DNA from: Candidatus Manganitrophaceae bacterium
GTDB taxonomy: Bacteria > Nitrospirota > Nitrospiria > SBBL01 > Manganitrophaceae
Length of the DNA stretch: 64,000 nucleotides
Direction of reading: 5' to 3'
Assembly (NCBI GenBank): GCA_016200325.1
Contig: JACQEZ010000014.1
Coordinates: 124,001-188,000 of the forward strand
Of the stretch, positions 36,029-43,365 are shown piece by piece (the stretch's first letter is position 1; each line of letters begins with the position of its first letter). Position numbers and translations under genes: made by a program. The notes beneath the pieces are model-generated. The model saw only the letters and a list, made by a program, of their open reading frames with translations. It had not been told where the DNA came from and ran no database searches.

Positions 36029-37948
36029 TTACTCTCCCTTGGAAAATAAAATGTCGATGCTGCCCTGGGTGCTGGTCGGAAAATGGCTCCAGATGGCGAA
36101 GAGCCGGCCGGCGCTGTCGACGATGACCGAGGGAAACGGTCGTGCCGGGGTCTCGGCCGGAGCGGTGTTGATTTGGGAAGGGGGGGCAAAGTTGGCGGCG
36201 CCGTCGGTGCTTTTGACCAGAAAAATCCCATTCGTATTTTGCCCCCGGAGCGTTTCTGCAAAAACGAAATAGAGACCCCCCGCCCCGTCGGAGGAGACGC
36301 TCGGGTTATTTTGTTGTGTCGAGCCGGTGACGGCAAAGCCGACCGGCTTTTCCCCTTGAAATTCGAGAACCGGCCCGGCGATCTTCACCACGTTATAAAA
36401 AGCGGCGGTGCATCCATCTCCGCCGCAAGTGTCTTTTTCCCAGACGACATAGGCGGTCTGTCCGGCGGCGACGGCGATGCTGGGGTGGGACACGGCGGCG
36501 GTTGGATCGGTGGTGTCGTTGATCCGGACCTCCGGCAAAAAGGTGTCCCCCCGGTTCACCGACGCGGCGACCGCGATTTCGGTCGAATTGGCCGAGACCT
36601 GCCAGGTCAGGAAGAGGGTGTCGTCCGGGCCGAGGGCGAGCACCGGCTGCATTTCATTGAAGGCGCCGTTGGCCGACGTCAGATCTTTCGGCGCGTCGTC
36701 GAGGGGGGCGCCGGTTCGGTCAAACCGCTGAAATAAAATATCGAAAAAGCTCGTCGATCCTTGATCGGCCGACCAGGCGAGATAGACCGTTCCTTCAGAA
36801 GAGACGACGACGGCCGGATCTTGTGCGGCGCCGCCGACCAAGGTCAGCGGAATCGAAGTAAAAATCGGGTTATTCGGTCGACGGACCAGCAAGCGAACAA
36901 TCGGGGTCGGATTGCTGCTGCAGCTGGCGGGACATTCGACGAAGGCGACATAGAGCGAGCCGTCCGGCCCGACCGCGCTGACCGCTCCTTTTTGTTCCAC
37001 CGTTCCCGCGGCGACGGCAATCGGGTCGGTCCATTTGATTCCGTCGGCGCTTTCAGAAAAAAGGACTTTAGGGGGTTGCTGCAGATCCAAAATTTGCGAC
37101 CAGACGACATAGACATGGCCTTTATAAAACGCGATCCCCCGCCCGCCGCTCGATTCAGTCGAAACCGATCTGGAGGGGGGAATGACCGATCGGTTTGGAT
37201 CAAAAGCCAAGCGCGCTCCGGTGGTGAGGCGGACCGTGGCGGGGTAGCCGACGGCCGGCGCGTTTTTGTCAAAGCCGGTCACCGTGACCGGGACCGGGGT
37301 GCCGAACGGCGCCGAGGCGCTCCCATCGGTCAAGATGGTCGGCGGAGGGATATATTTCCCGTCCGGCGTGATCGTCCCTGCTTTGTCGGAGACGTTTCCG
37401 ATGGGGCTCGAGACCTTCCATTCAACCTGCAATGGGTCGATCCCGGTCAGTGTAAAGGGCTGCGAGGTCCCCTTCGGGACGATCGCCGTGACCGGGGAGA
37501 TTTGAATCGAGGTGGCGGGGGGCGCCGGGAGGTCGAGCGCCGCCATTGAGATGATCAGATCGGGCGCGGTCGAAGGGGCCAAATCGGCGGTCGTTTCGCC
37601 GCGGTACCGGGCGACGCCGTCGCTGTCAAAGGCGGTGACGACAAAGTGCCGTGCCGGCCCCGCCGCAACTTGGACAATCAAGGAGGCGGTTCCGTCGGGG
37701 TTGACCGGAGCCGATGTGGAGAGAGGGGAGATATCGGGGCCGGTGACCTCCAGCTGAAAGGAGTGGATAAAAAGCGGGGCGGGGGCAAACGCCGCTTTGG
37801 ACCCGCTCGTCGCATTCGGGAGGGCGAGGGTGAGATGAACCGACGCAGGTCCCTCTTTCCCGCTTCCTTGGCAGCTGCCGAGGAGGGTCAGGAGCGCCAG
37901 GGAGAGAGAGAGCCAACCGATCTTTTTTGCGGTGATTGCGTTTCTCAT
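36029..37948 (-). CDS. Lipoprotein with sialidase/BNR-like propeller, paralogue of the next gene
   Basis: The 639-residue product has a lipoprotein signal (LTLLGSC, then QGSGKEG), an N-terminal transthyretin-like domain (about 30-150: VHLTLALPNATSG, RHFVVTAFDSDGVARYRGETTADL), one Big-like domain (about 155-245: IQISPVTAIVPKGTSQPFTLTG), and a sialidase-like repeat region (about 250-639) with FSESADGIKWTDPI, VGPDGSLYVAFVE and EGTVYLAWSADQG. The same order and phrases occur at both ends of the giant lipoprotein that follows after 29 bases; the giant one has gained extra Ig-like and beta-helix domains in between. No sialidase catalytic set is evident, so a binding role is likelier than hydrolysis. 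Start ATG 37948 is chosen over TTG 37969. Confidence 0.83.
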   Translation of the reverse strand: MRNAITAKKIGWLSLSLALLTLLGSCQGSGKEGPASVHLTLALPNATSGSKAAFAPAPLFIHSFQLEVTGPDISPLSTSAPVNPDGTASLIVQVAAGPARHFVVTAFDSDGVARYRGETTADLAPSTAPDLIISMAALDLPAPPATSIQISPVTAIVPKGTSQPFTLTGIDPLQVEWKVSSPIGNVSDKAGTITPDGKYIPPPTILTDGSASAPFGTPVPVTVTGFDKNAPAVGYPATVRLTTGARLAFDPNRSVIPPSRSVSTESSGGRGIAFYKGHVYVVWSQILDLQQPPKVLFSESADGIKWTDPIAVAAGTVEQKGAVSAVGPDGSLYVAFVECPASCSSNPTPIVRLLVRRPNNPIFTSIPLTLVGGAAQDPAVVVSSEGTVYLAWSADQGSTSFFDILFQRFDRTGAPLDDAPKDLTSANGAFNEMQPVLALGPDDTLFLTWQVSANSTEIAVAASVNRGDTFLPEVRINDTTDPTAAVSHPSIAVAAGQTAYVVWEKDTCGGDGCTAAFYNVVKIAGPVLEFQGEKPVGFAVTGSTQQNNPSVSSDGAGGLYFVFAETLRGQNTNGIFLVKSTDGAANFAPPSQINTAPAETPARPFPSVIVDSAGRLFAIWSHFPTSTQGSIDILFSKGE

Positions 37949-37979
37949 TGATATGGATTCCTGCCCCAAAAGGTTGCCC

Positions 37980-37999
37980 GAAAGAGAATGTTCTCTTTC
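37980..37999. promoter_or_regulatory. 20-bp palindrome upstream of the lipoprotein pair
   Basis: GAAAGAGAA and TTCTCTTTC form a perfect inverted repeat around a central TG. The centre lies about 40 bases upstream of the ATG at 37948, inside the 112-base gap after the FlgO-type gene. The two-base loop makes a protein-binding operator likelier than an RNA hairpin. No regulator is assigned. Confidence 0.5.
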
Positions 38000-38060
38000 A
38001 GCCTTTGAATTCCGTCACTGTTTTAGCTGCGTCGAAATCTTCCTAAAACCAGTCAATTTT

Positions 38061-39311
38061 CTAAAACTGCACGTGGACCTGTACCGGGACCGTATTCGAA
38101 GGGACCGTCGGCGGCGTCAGCACGCCGAGGCCGGGAGAGAGCGCCTGATGAGCGGGCGGCGTCAACATCCCGAGCCCGGGAGCCATCACCCGGTTTCCGG
38201 ACAACGGCTCGGGAACCTGGGGGGCATAGAGCGTTCCGGCCGCGAGGAGCCGTCCGCCGTCGCCGATCGACTCGGCCCCCGAGATCATCGCCTGCAGATC
38301 GAGCGGGAAGAGGGGGGTGTCGAGGAGCGCCTTTCGGGCGAGCTCGAACTCGGGATCTTCCTCGACCGCCAAGAAGAAAGAGCGCGAGGCTTCGCGATAT
38401 TTTACTTGATCGAGGTATTCGAGCCCTTGCGAGTAGAGACGGAACGCCTTGAAGTTTCGGGTGTGGATCGCTCCGACCGCCGCACGCGTCTGGCTGTCGA
38501 GGCTCTCCGGACAGCTCCCGATCCCGCAGAGGATTTTAAAGACCATCTCTTTTTCCATCTGATAGAAGCTCGGCAGCGCGCCGTGGACCTCGGGGTTGGT
38601 GATCAGCTTTCCGTTTTCGGTCTGGGTGACCGAGGCATCGAGCCGGAGCTTTTCTTGTTCCAGATCAAGAAAGCTGCCGGTGGTGATCTTTCCGGCGCCG
38701 AGCAGTTTTCCGACCCGGGGGGCGCTCTGGGTGTCGACCAATCCCGATTGCGACAGCTTCAGCTCATCCAACAGCGCCTTGAGCTGAATCCGCTCGACCA
38801 CCTTGAGGGTTTTGACCTTGGAGAGGTCGGTGATGATCATCTCCGCCAGCCCTTTCGAGAGGGGGGTGTAGGTCTGCTGTCCCAAATTCTGGAAGGGGGA
38901 GACGGCAATCGCCTTGGAGTCGATCTTCCCGGTGAGCTGTTTTTCCTGCTGAAGAATCTCCCGGGCGGTCCGCTTCGCCTCTTCCTGAAGGAGGAGGGTG
39001 AGGTATTTCGACACCTCTCGGCTCCCCTCATTTCCCGGATTGGCCTGGACATACTGCTGCCATGCAATGATCGCCCGCTTCTGATCCCCCATTCTCAGAT
39101 AGCTCAGTCCCAGGTAGAGCGACTCGCGCGGATCGGGCGTTTCCTTCCCCTCGACCGTCTGAATGATCTCTTCATAGCGCTCTTCCTGGTAGAGGTGTTT
39201 CACGTCGGGTTCTGATCGTGTGTTTTCCGCCGACCTTCCCGGCGTCGGGGAGAGGAGGAGGCTGACGAGGGCGGTTATGAAAAGGGCAGTCGAGTAAAGT
39301 TGTTTTTTCAT
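38061..39311 (-). CDS. TPR and CsgG/FlgO-type secreted protein
   Basis: The 416-residue product has a signal peptide (cut near GRSA), a short TPR region (about 35-105: YQEERYEEIIQTVEGK, SLYLGLSYLRMGDQKRAIIAW) and a CsgG/FlgO-like domain (about 130-250: IAVSPFQNLGQQTYTPLSKGLAEMIITDLSKVKTLKVVERIQLKALLDELKL, then VGKLLGAGKITTGSF). The rest is predicted helical and ends in a Pro-rich tail with LGMLTPP and LGVLTPP repeats. CsgG-type domains form the curli secretion pore; FlgO relatives bind the outer membrane. The lack of a lipobox makes a canonical CsgG pore unlikely. Its start overlaps the stop of the upstream gene by four bases (ATGA). Confidence 0.8.
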   Translation of the reverse strand: MKKQLYSTALFITALVSLLLSPTPGRSAENTRSEPDVKHLYQEERYEEIIQTVEGKETPDPRESLYLGLSYLRMGDQKRAIIAWQQYVQANPGNEGSREVSKYLTLLLQEEAKRTAREILQQEKQLTGKIDSKAIAVSPFQNLGQQTYTPLSKGLAEMIITDLSKVKTLKVVERIQLKALLDELKLSQSGLVDTQSAPRVGKLLGAGKITTGSFLDLEQEKLRLDASVTQTENGKLITNPEVHGALPSFYQMEKEMVFKILCGIGSCPESLDSQTRAAVGAIHTRNFKAFRLYSQGLEYLDQVKYREASRSFFLAVEEDPEFELARKALLDTPLFPLDLQAMISGAESIGDGGRLLAAGTLYAPQVPEPLSGNRVMAPGLGMLTPPAHQALSPGLGVLTPPTVPSNTVPVQVHVQF

Positions 39312-40012
39312 TGGGCTTCCTTTAAGAGGAGGTTCTCCATCCGCTCCCGCGCTTCTATTTGATTGGGATCGATGGCGAGGGCCTTTTGGTACAGCTCCAA
39401 GGCCTTCTGGGTGTGGTTCGATTGTTCCAGGGCGATTCCCTGAAGAAAATAGTCGTGTCCCGTCTTCGGCGTCCCCTTCGGAAGGCCGACCTTGGCGATC
39501 AGCTGATCGGCCATCTGTCTGGAAAAGTCCTTTTCAATCAGCGCCCGCTCGGCGGCGCGCCCTTCCAGCGCGCTCCCTTCGGCGATTCCCTTTTCAACTT
39601 CGACGATCCGTCCGTCGATCCGAAGCCCTCCTCCCAAAGCGGTATATCCTCCCATGATGAGATACTGCGCTCCGAGGAGCTTTCCAAGGCGGAGCTGCCC
39701 TTCCCGGTCGGCGAGGTCGAGCGACGCGAGCGAGAGCTCCTGGAGAATCTTCTGAAGCGACTCTCGATCGATCAGCCGGAGATCCTGCCGGCCGGCGAGC
39801 TGCTCGGAGATCCGGTCGGCGAGGGTGCGGCCCAATCCCTGGGTCGCGACGGTTTGAGCGATCCCATGGTCTTCGAATTCAAGCACCGCCACGGTCAACA
39901 CCCGCGGCTCGGGCGCCGGGGAGAGGGGCGCTTTTGGCGAAGCGACCGGCGCTGCGGCGCAGGCGGCGAGAAGGGGAAGGAGTATCAAGAGAGCGCTAAA
40001 AGGCCGCATCAT
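39308..40012 (-). CDS. CsgG/FlgO-type lipoprotein with TPR tail
   Basis: This 234-residue lipoprotein (LPLLAACAAAP signal) has a compact CsgG/FlgO-like domain (about 38-165: VLTVAVLEFEDHGIAQTVATQGLGRTLADRISEQLAG, LRLIDRESLQKILQELSLASLDLADREGQLRLGKLLGAQYLIMGGY) and one or two TPR repeats at the end (DYFLQGIALEQSNHTQKALELYQKALAIDPN). The pattern hydrophobic strand, RESL-LEL, then LGKLLGAxYLxxG is shared with the other three CsgG-type proteins of the cluster. It overlaps the gene before it by 17 bases and the gene after it by four, which indicates translational coupling. The lipid anchor would place it at the inner face of the outer membrane. Confidence 0.82.
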   Translation of the reverse strand: MMRPFSALLILLPLLAACAAAPVASPKAPLSPAPEPRVLTVAVLEFEDHGIAQTVATQGLGRTLADRISEQLAGRQDLRLIDRESLQKILQELSLASLDLADREGQLRLGKLLGAQYLIMGGYTALGGGLRIDGRIVEVEKGIAEGSALEGRAAERALIEKDFSRQMADQLIAKVGLPKGTPKTGHDYFLQGIALEQSNHTQKALELYQKALAIDPNQIEARERMENLLLKEAQ

Positions 40013-41930
40013 TCCCCCCGATTTCTTCCAATACCTTCTGGTCTTTCTGGACAGCCGTTTTGTGCTCGGTCAGCTTGCCGTAGGACATTCCTTCTTCCAC
40101 CTCGACGATCTCGAGAAGGCCGACCCTGGTTTTTTTGAAGCCGATCGTCTTTCCGTCGACAACGATCGCTTCCCCCTCGTCGATGATCTTCAGCTTCGTT
40201 CCCGGCTTGATTCCGTGACGGGTGCCGAGGTTGACGATCACCTGCTCTCCCGCTTCCACCGAGGCGATCTTCCCCTTGAGCGGATATTGCTCTTTGAGTT
40301 TTTTGCCGATCGCCTGCGCCGTCTGGTCGGCCAGCGTCATCAGGTTCTTCTGAGTGTTCATCTCGTCGGCGTAGGTGATCTTGATCGCCGAGGTCTCCGG
40401 GTCGATCAGCCGGAGGCTCAATCGGACCCCCTCCGGAATTTGAACGAGGCTCCCGGTGACGATCAGCCGGGCGGAGAGGAGCTTGCCGAGTTTCAACGCC
40501 GTTTCCGGATCGGCCAGTTCGGACGAGCCGAGTTTCAGTTCGGCCAGCAGCTTGTCGAGCATCTCCCGCTCCACCACCGCCACCCGGCCGCCGGCGGAGA
40601 GCCGCTGGGTCATCTCGGCCTGGAGCACCTCCGACATCCCCTCGCGCAACAACCCGCCCCCCATCAGCTTTAAACCGAGGAAGGCGACCGTCATCGGCTT
40701 GGACGACCAGGGGTCGGCCGCCGGCAGGTCGGCGACCTTGCCGGTTTTGAACCGCTCGGTGAGATCGGCGACGAGGGTGTCGATCCGTTTCTGCCGCTCT
40801 AGATCCTCCTTGAAGGCGAGGTGCTGCTCCATCCGCTTCATCAGGTGCTTGGCGACCTCGTCTTCCGGATCGGCGGAGAGCGCCTCTTGGTAGAGGGCGA
40901 GCGCCTTCTGCGGCTGTCCCTGCCGCTCATAGAGGACGCCGCGGTTGGAGAGAATCTCGGAAGAGTAGGGGTTGTGGATCACCGCCTCCTGATACATCTT
41001 TTCGGCCAGGGGATACTGTCCCTGTTCGGAGTAGATCCGGCCGGCATTGTTGTAGGCGGTCGCCCGTTGCCAATCGGTGGAGAGCTTCCCCTCAGCGGCC
41101 CGGGTAAACTCCGCCAGCGCCTCCGGCTGCTTCCCTTGGCCGGCCAAGACATTCCCCTTCACCAGATGAACCAGACCGTTGTTCGGCTCCTCCTTCTCCA
41201 CCTCCTCCGCCACGGCGAGCGCCTTGTCGGTCTCCCCCTTCTGGAGATGAACTTCGGCGAGCCCCTCTTTCCCGAGGATCGCTTCCGGAGATTTCAATTG
41301 AGCCAGCTTGGAGAACTCGCTTTCGGCCCGGTCGAGCTTTCCCTCTTTGAGGAAGACGTGTCCCAGTCCGGCGGCGGCCTGGGTGTCTTTCGGATTCGAT
41401 TTCAGCGCCGTCTCGAAGAGTCCCTTCGCCAACGTCGTCTTCTTCAACTGCAGCCCCCGCTGTGCCACCGTGGTGATAAAGCGGGTCGAAGAAGGGCCGC
41501 CCCCTTCCAGGGTGTCGGTGATCCGGTTGCCCGGCCCGAGGATATAGGTCGTCGGAAGGATGACCTTCACCTGATAGGCGCTGAAGATCTTTCCGTCGTC
41601 TCTCACCACCGGGAAGGGGAGGGGATGCTCTTTCAGATAGGGATCGAGCAGCTTCGCGCCATCTTGCGTCACGGCGAGGATGGTCATCCCGTCTTTTTCA
41701 TACTGCTCAGAGAGGCCCTTGAGGTAATCGAGCCCCTCGCGCGCCGGCTTGGAGTCGAGCTTGAAGAAGTAGACCAAGACCATCGGCTTTTTCTTCACCG
41801 CGTCGAGCGCGGCGAAGGTCGGGGCGACCTCCCCTTTTTTAAGCGCCGCCTCGGCGGTCTCCTGCATTCCAAAGAGGGAAAGAAGAAGCGCGGCAACCCC
41901 CCATAAGACGATCAGGTTGATTTTCTTCAT
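39996..41930 (-). CDS. Redoxin-like, TPR, CsgG/FlgO and FlgT-like fusion protein
   Basis: The 644-residue secreted protein joins four modules. Residues about 30-165 look like an AhpC/TlpA-type thioredoxin fold (EVAPTFAALDAVKKKPMVLVYFF, TTYILGPGNRITDTLEG), but the active-site CxxC is replaced by KLDSKPA, with no cysteine in the domain. Residues about 170-370 hold five or six TPRs, including LSNRGVLYERQGQPQKALALYQEAL. Residues about 400-550 form a CsgG/FlgO-like domain (VAFLGLKLMGGGLLREGMSEVLQAEMTQRL, LGKLLSARLIVTGSL). The C-terminus has a FlgT-like piece (VNLGTRHGIKPGTKLKI). The signal peptide is cut near AEA. Its ATG overlaps the kinase stop by four bases, so kinase and fusion protein are coupled. 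Confidence 0.85.
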   Translation of the reverse strand: MKKINLIVLWGVAALLLSLFGMQETAEAALKKGEVAPTFAALDAVKKKPMVLVYFFKLDSKPAREGLDYLKGLSEQYEKDGMTILAVTQDGAKLLDPYLKEHPLPFPVVRDDGKIFSAYQVKVILPTTYILGPGNRITDTLEGGGPSSTRFITTVAQRGLQLKKTTLAKGLFETALKSNPKDTQAAAGLGHVFLKEGKLDRAESEFSKLAQLKSPEAILGKEGLAEVHLQKGETDKALAVAEEVEKEEPNNGLVHLVKGNVLAGQGKQPEALAEFTRAAEGKLSTDWQRATAYNNAGRIYSEQGQYPLAEKMYQEAVIHNPYSSEILSNRGVLYERQGQPQKALALYQEALSADPEDEVAKHLMKRMEQHLAFKEDLERQKRIDTLVADLTERFKTGKVADLPAADPWSSKPMTVAFLGLKLMGGGLLREGMSEVLQAEMTQRLSAGGRVAVVEREMLDKLLAELKLGSSELADPETALKLGKLLSARLIVTGSLVQIPEGVRLSLRLIDPETSAIKITYADEMNTQKNLMTLADQTAQAIGKKLKEQYPLKGKIASVEAGEQVIVNLGTRHGIKPGTKLKIIDEGEAIVVDGKTIGFKKTRVGLLEIVEVEEGMSYGKLTEHKTAVQKDQKVLEEIGGNDAAF

Positions 41931-43192
41931 CGCGCTCCCTCCTCTTCCGTCAGTTTTAAATCGACCGGGACCCGCTCGCCGGCGGCGACGGTGAGGGTCG
42001 CCTCCAACGGGTGATACCCCTTTTTCTTGGCGGTCAGTTCATGCGAGCCGGCGGGAAGGTCGAGCGCCAGCGGCGCGACCCCTTTCGGCTCGCCGTCGAT
42101 CACAATCTCTGCGCCGGCCGGGGAGCTGGTTAATTCGACCTTCCCCGGTTGCCCCTGTTGCGCCGTCGTGACCGCCGTCGGCTCGGGAGCGGACATGGTT
42201 TTCGATTCGCGCAGTGCGTTGAGGTTTCCCCCCAGCAACCAGAGGCCGAGAAGCGTGGCCATCCCGGCGAGGGTCATCGGAACCCACACCGGACGTCGGC
42301 CCGCCGGCGTCGGCCGGATTCCCTCTTGGCTGGCGGAGAGGGCCATGGTCCGGCTCTCGGCGGCTGCAGCCGGGCGGGGATGGAGCGCCGCTTCGAGCGC
42401 GTCCGCCATCTCCGTGCCGGATGAAAACCGCTTTCCAGGCTCTTTTTCCAACGCTTTCATCACAGCATGGCTCAAGAGGCTTGGAATCTTGGGCGAGACG
42501 AATTCCGGCGCCATCGGGGTCTTCGTGAGGACCTGGTGCATGATCGCCGGGATCGTCTCGCCCGGAAACGGTTTCTGAAAGAGGAGGAGCTCATAGAGGA
42601 GGGCGCCGACCGAGAAAAGGTCGGATCGGCCGTCGATCTGCTCCCCTCGGCATTGCTCCGGAGACATATACTGAGGGGTTCCAAGGAGATGGTCGGTCTG
42701 GGTCTGGCCGACCCCGTCGAGCCGGGCGATCCCGAAATCGGTGACCTTGACCGTCTTTAAATCGTCGGTCAGCAAGATATTTCCCGGTTTGATATCCCGA
42801 TGGATCACCCCTTTTTGATGCGCAAAATCGAGGGCGCGGCAGACCTGAATCGCCACGTGAACGACCTGATCGATTGAGAAGGACGCTCCCTTTTTCAGAA
42901 GCTGGGCGAGGGAGGTTCCCTCGACATATTCCATGACGATGTAAGCGGTTCCGGTCGCCGGATCTTCTCCCGCATCGAAGATGGTGACGATGTTCGGGTG
43001 GATCAGCCGTCCGAGCGCCAGGATCTCCTTCTGAAATCGCTTCCGGTTCGCCTCCGAGGCTTCAAACAGCTCGGGCCGGAGGCATTTCAGGGCGACCTGC
43101 CGATCGATCTTGGCATCGCTTCCGAGATAGACGATCCCCATCGCCCCCCGGCCGATCTCCGCTAAAATTTCATATCGTCCCAACGATTTCAT
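41927..43192 (-). CDS. Membrane Ser/Thr protein kinase with PEGA domain
   Basis: The 421-residue protein has a complete Hanks-type kinase domain (about 1-275): glycine loop GRGAMGIVYLG, ATP lysine K36, catalytic HRDIKPGN with D133, metal-binding DFG with D152, and SPEQ. The RD motif suggests activation-loop autophosphorylation; Thr residues occur in GQTQTDHLLGTPQY. A linker leads to one transmembrane helix (about 303-322) and a periplasmic PEGA domain (about 350-418: VELTSSPAGAEIVIDGEPKGVAP). PEGA domains bind surface-layer or wall material, so the kinase may sense the envelope. ATG 43192 has AAGGGA upstream; the frame extends further but less plausibly. A likely effector is the two-FHA regulator at 28.5 kb. 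Confidence 0.93.
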   Translation of the reverse strand: MKSLGRYEILAEIGRGAMGIVYLGSDAKIDRQVALKCLRPELFEASEANRKRFQKEILALGRLIHPNIVTIFDAGEDPATGTAYIVMEYVEGTSLAQLLKKGASFSIDQVVHVAIQVCRALDFAHQKGVIHRDIKPGNILLTDDLKTVKVTDFGIARLDGVGQTQTDHLLGTPQYMSPEQCRGEQIDGRSDLFSVGALLYELLLFQKPFPGETIPAIMHQVLTKTPMAPEFVSPKIPSLLSHAVMKALEKEPGKRFSSGTEMADALEAALHPRPAAAAESRTMALSASQEGIRPTPAGRRPVWVPMTLAGMATLLGLWLLGGNLNALRESKTMSAPEPTAVTTAQQGQPGKVELTSSPAGAEIVIDGEPKGVAPLALDLPAGSHELTAKKKGYHPLEATLTVAAGERVPVDLKLTEEEGAR

Positions 43193-43365
43193 CACGCGTT
43201 CCCTTAAAATACTTCGGATTTGAATCTCGGAAGATCCATTATTCTTACTCGGGTAAAAGAGGGAGTTGGAATCCGTATTTGTACCCCATCCGTCCCCTAA
43301 ATCGCAACTAAAACCGACATCATTTTTAATATCCACTTTAAGAGTTCTGCGCTCCTTTTTACAAT

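Noticed and set aside
37932-39215. 427-codon plus-strand open frame across the FlgO-type gene
   Set aside because: It is opposite a gene with signal peptide, CsgG/FlgO motifs and coupled neighbours. The Arg/Gly/Asp-rich translation is typical of an antisense shadow.
38061-39311. Calling the FlgO-type proteins flagellar
   Set aside because: No flagellar structural gene occurs in the window, and FlgO/FlgT relatives are found in non-flagellar clusters.
40821-41906. 361-codon plus-strand open frame across the redoxin-TPR-CsgG gene
   Set aside because: It is a shadow of a strongly supported minus-strand gene and shows no recognisable domain.
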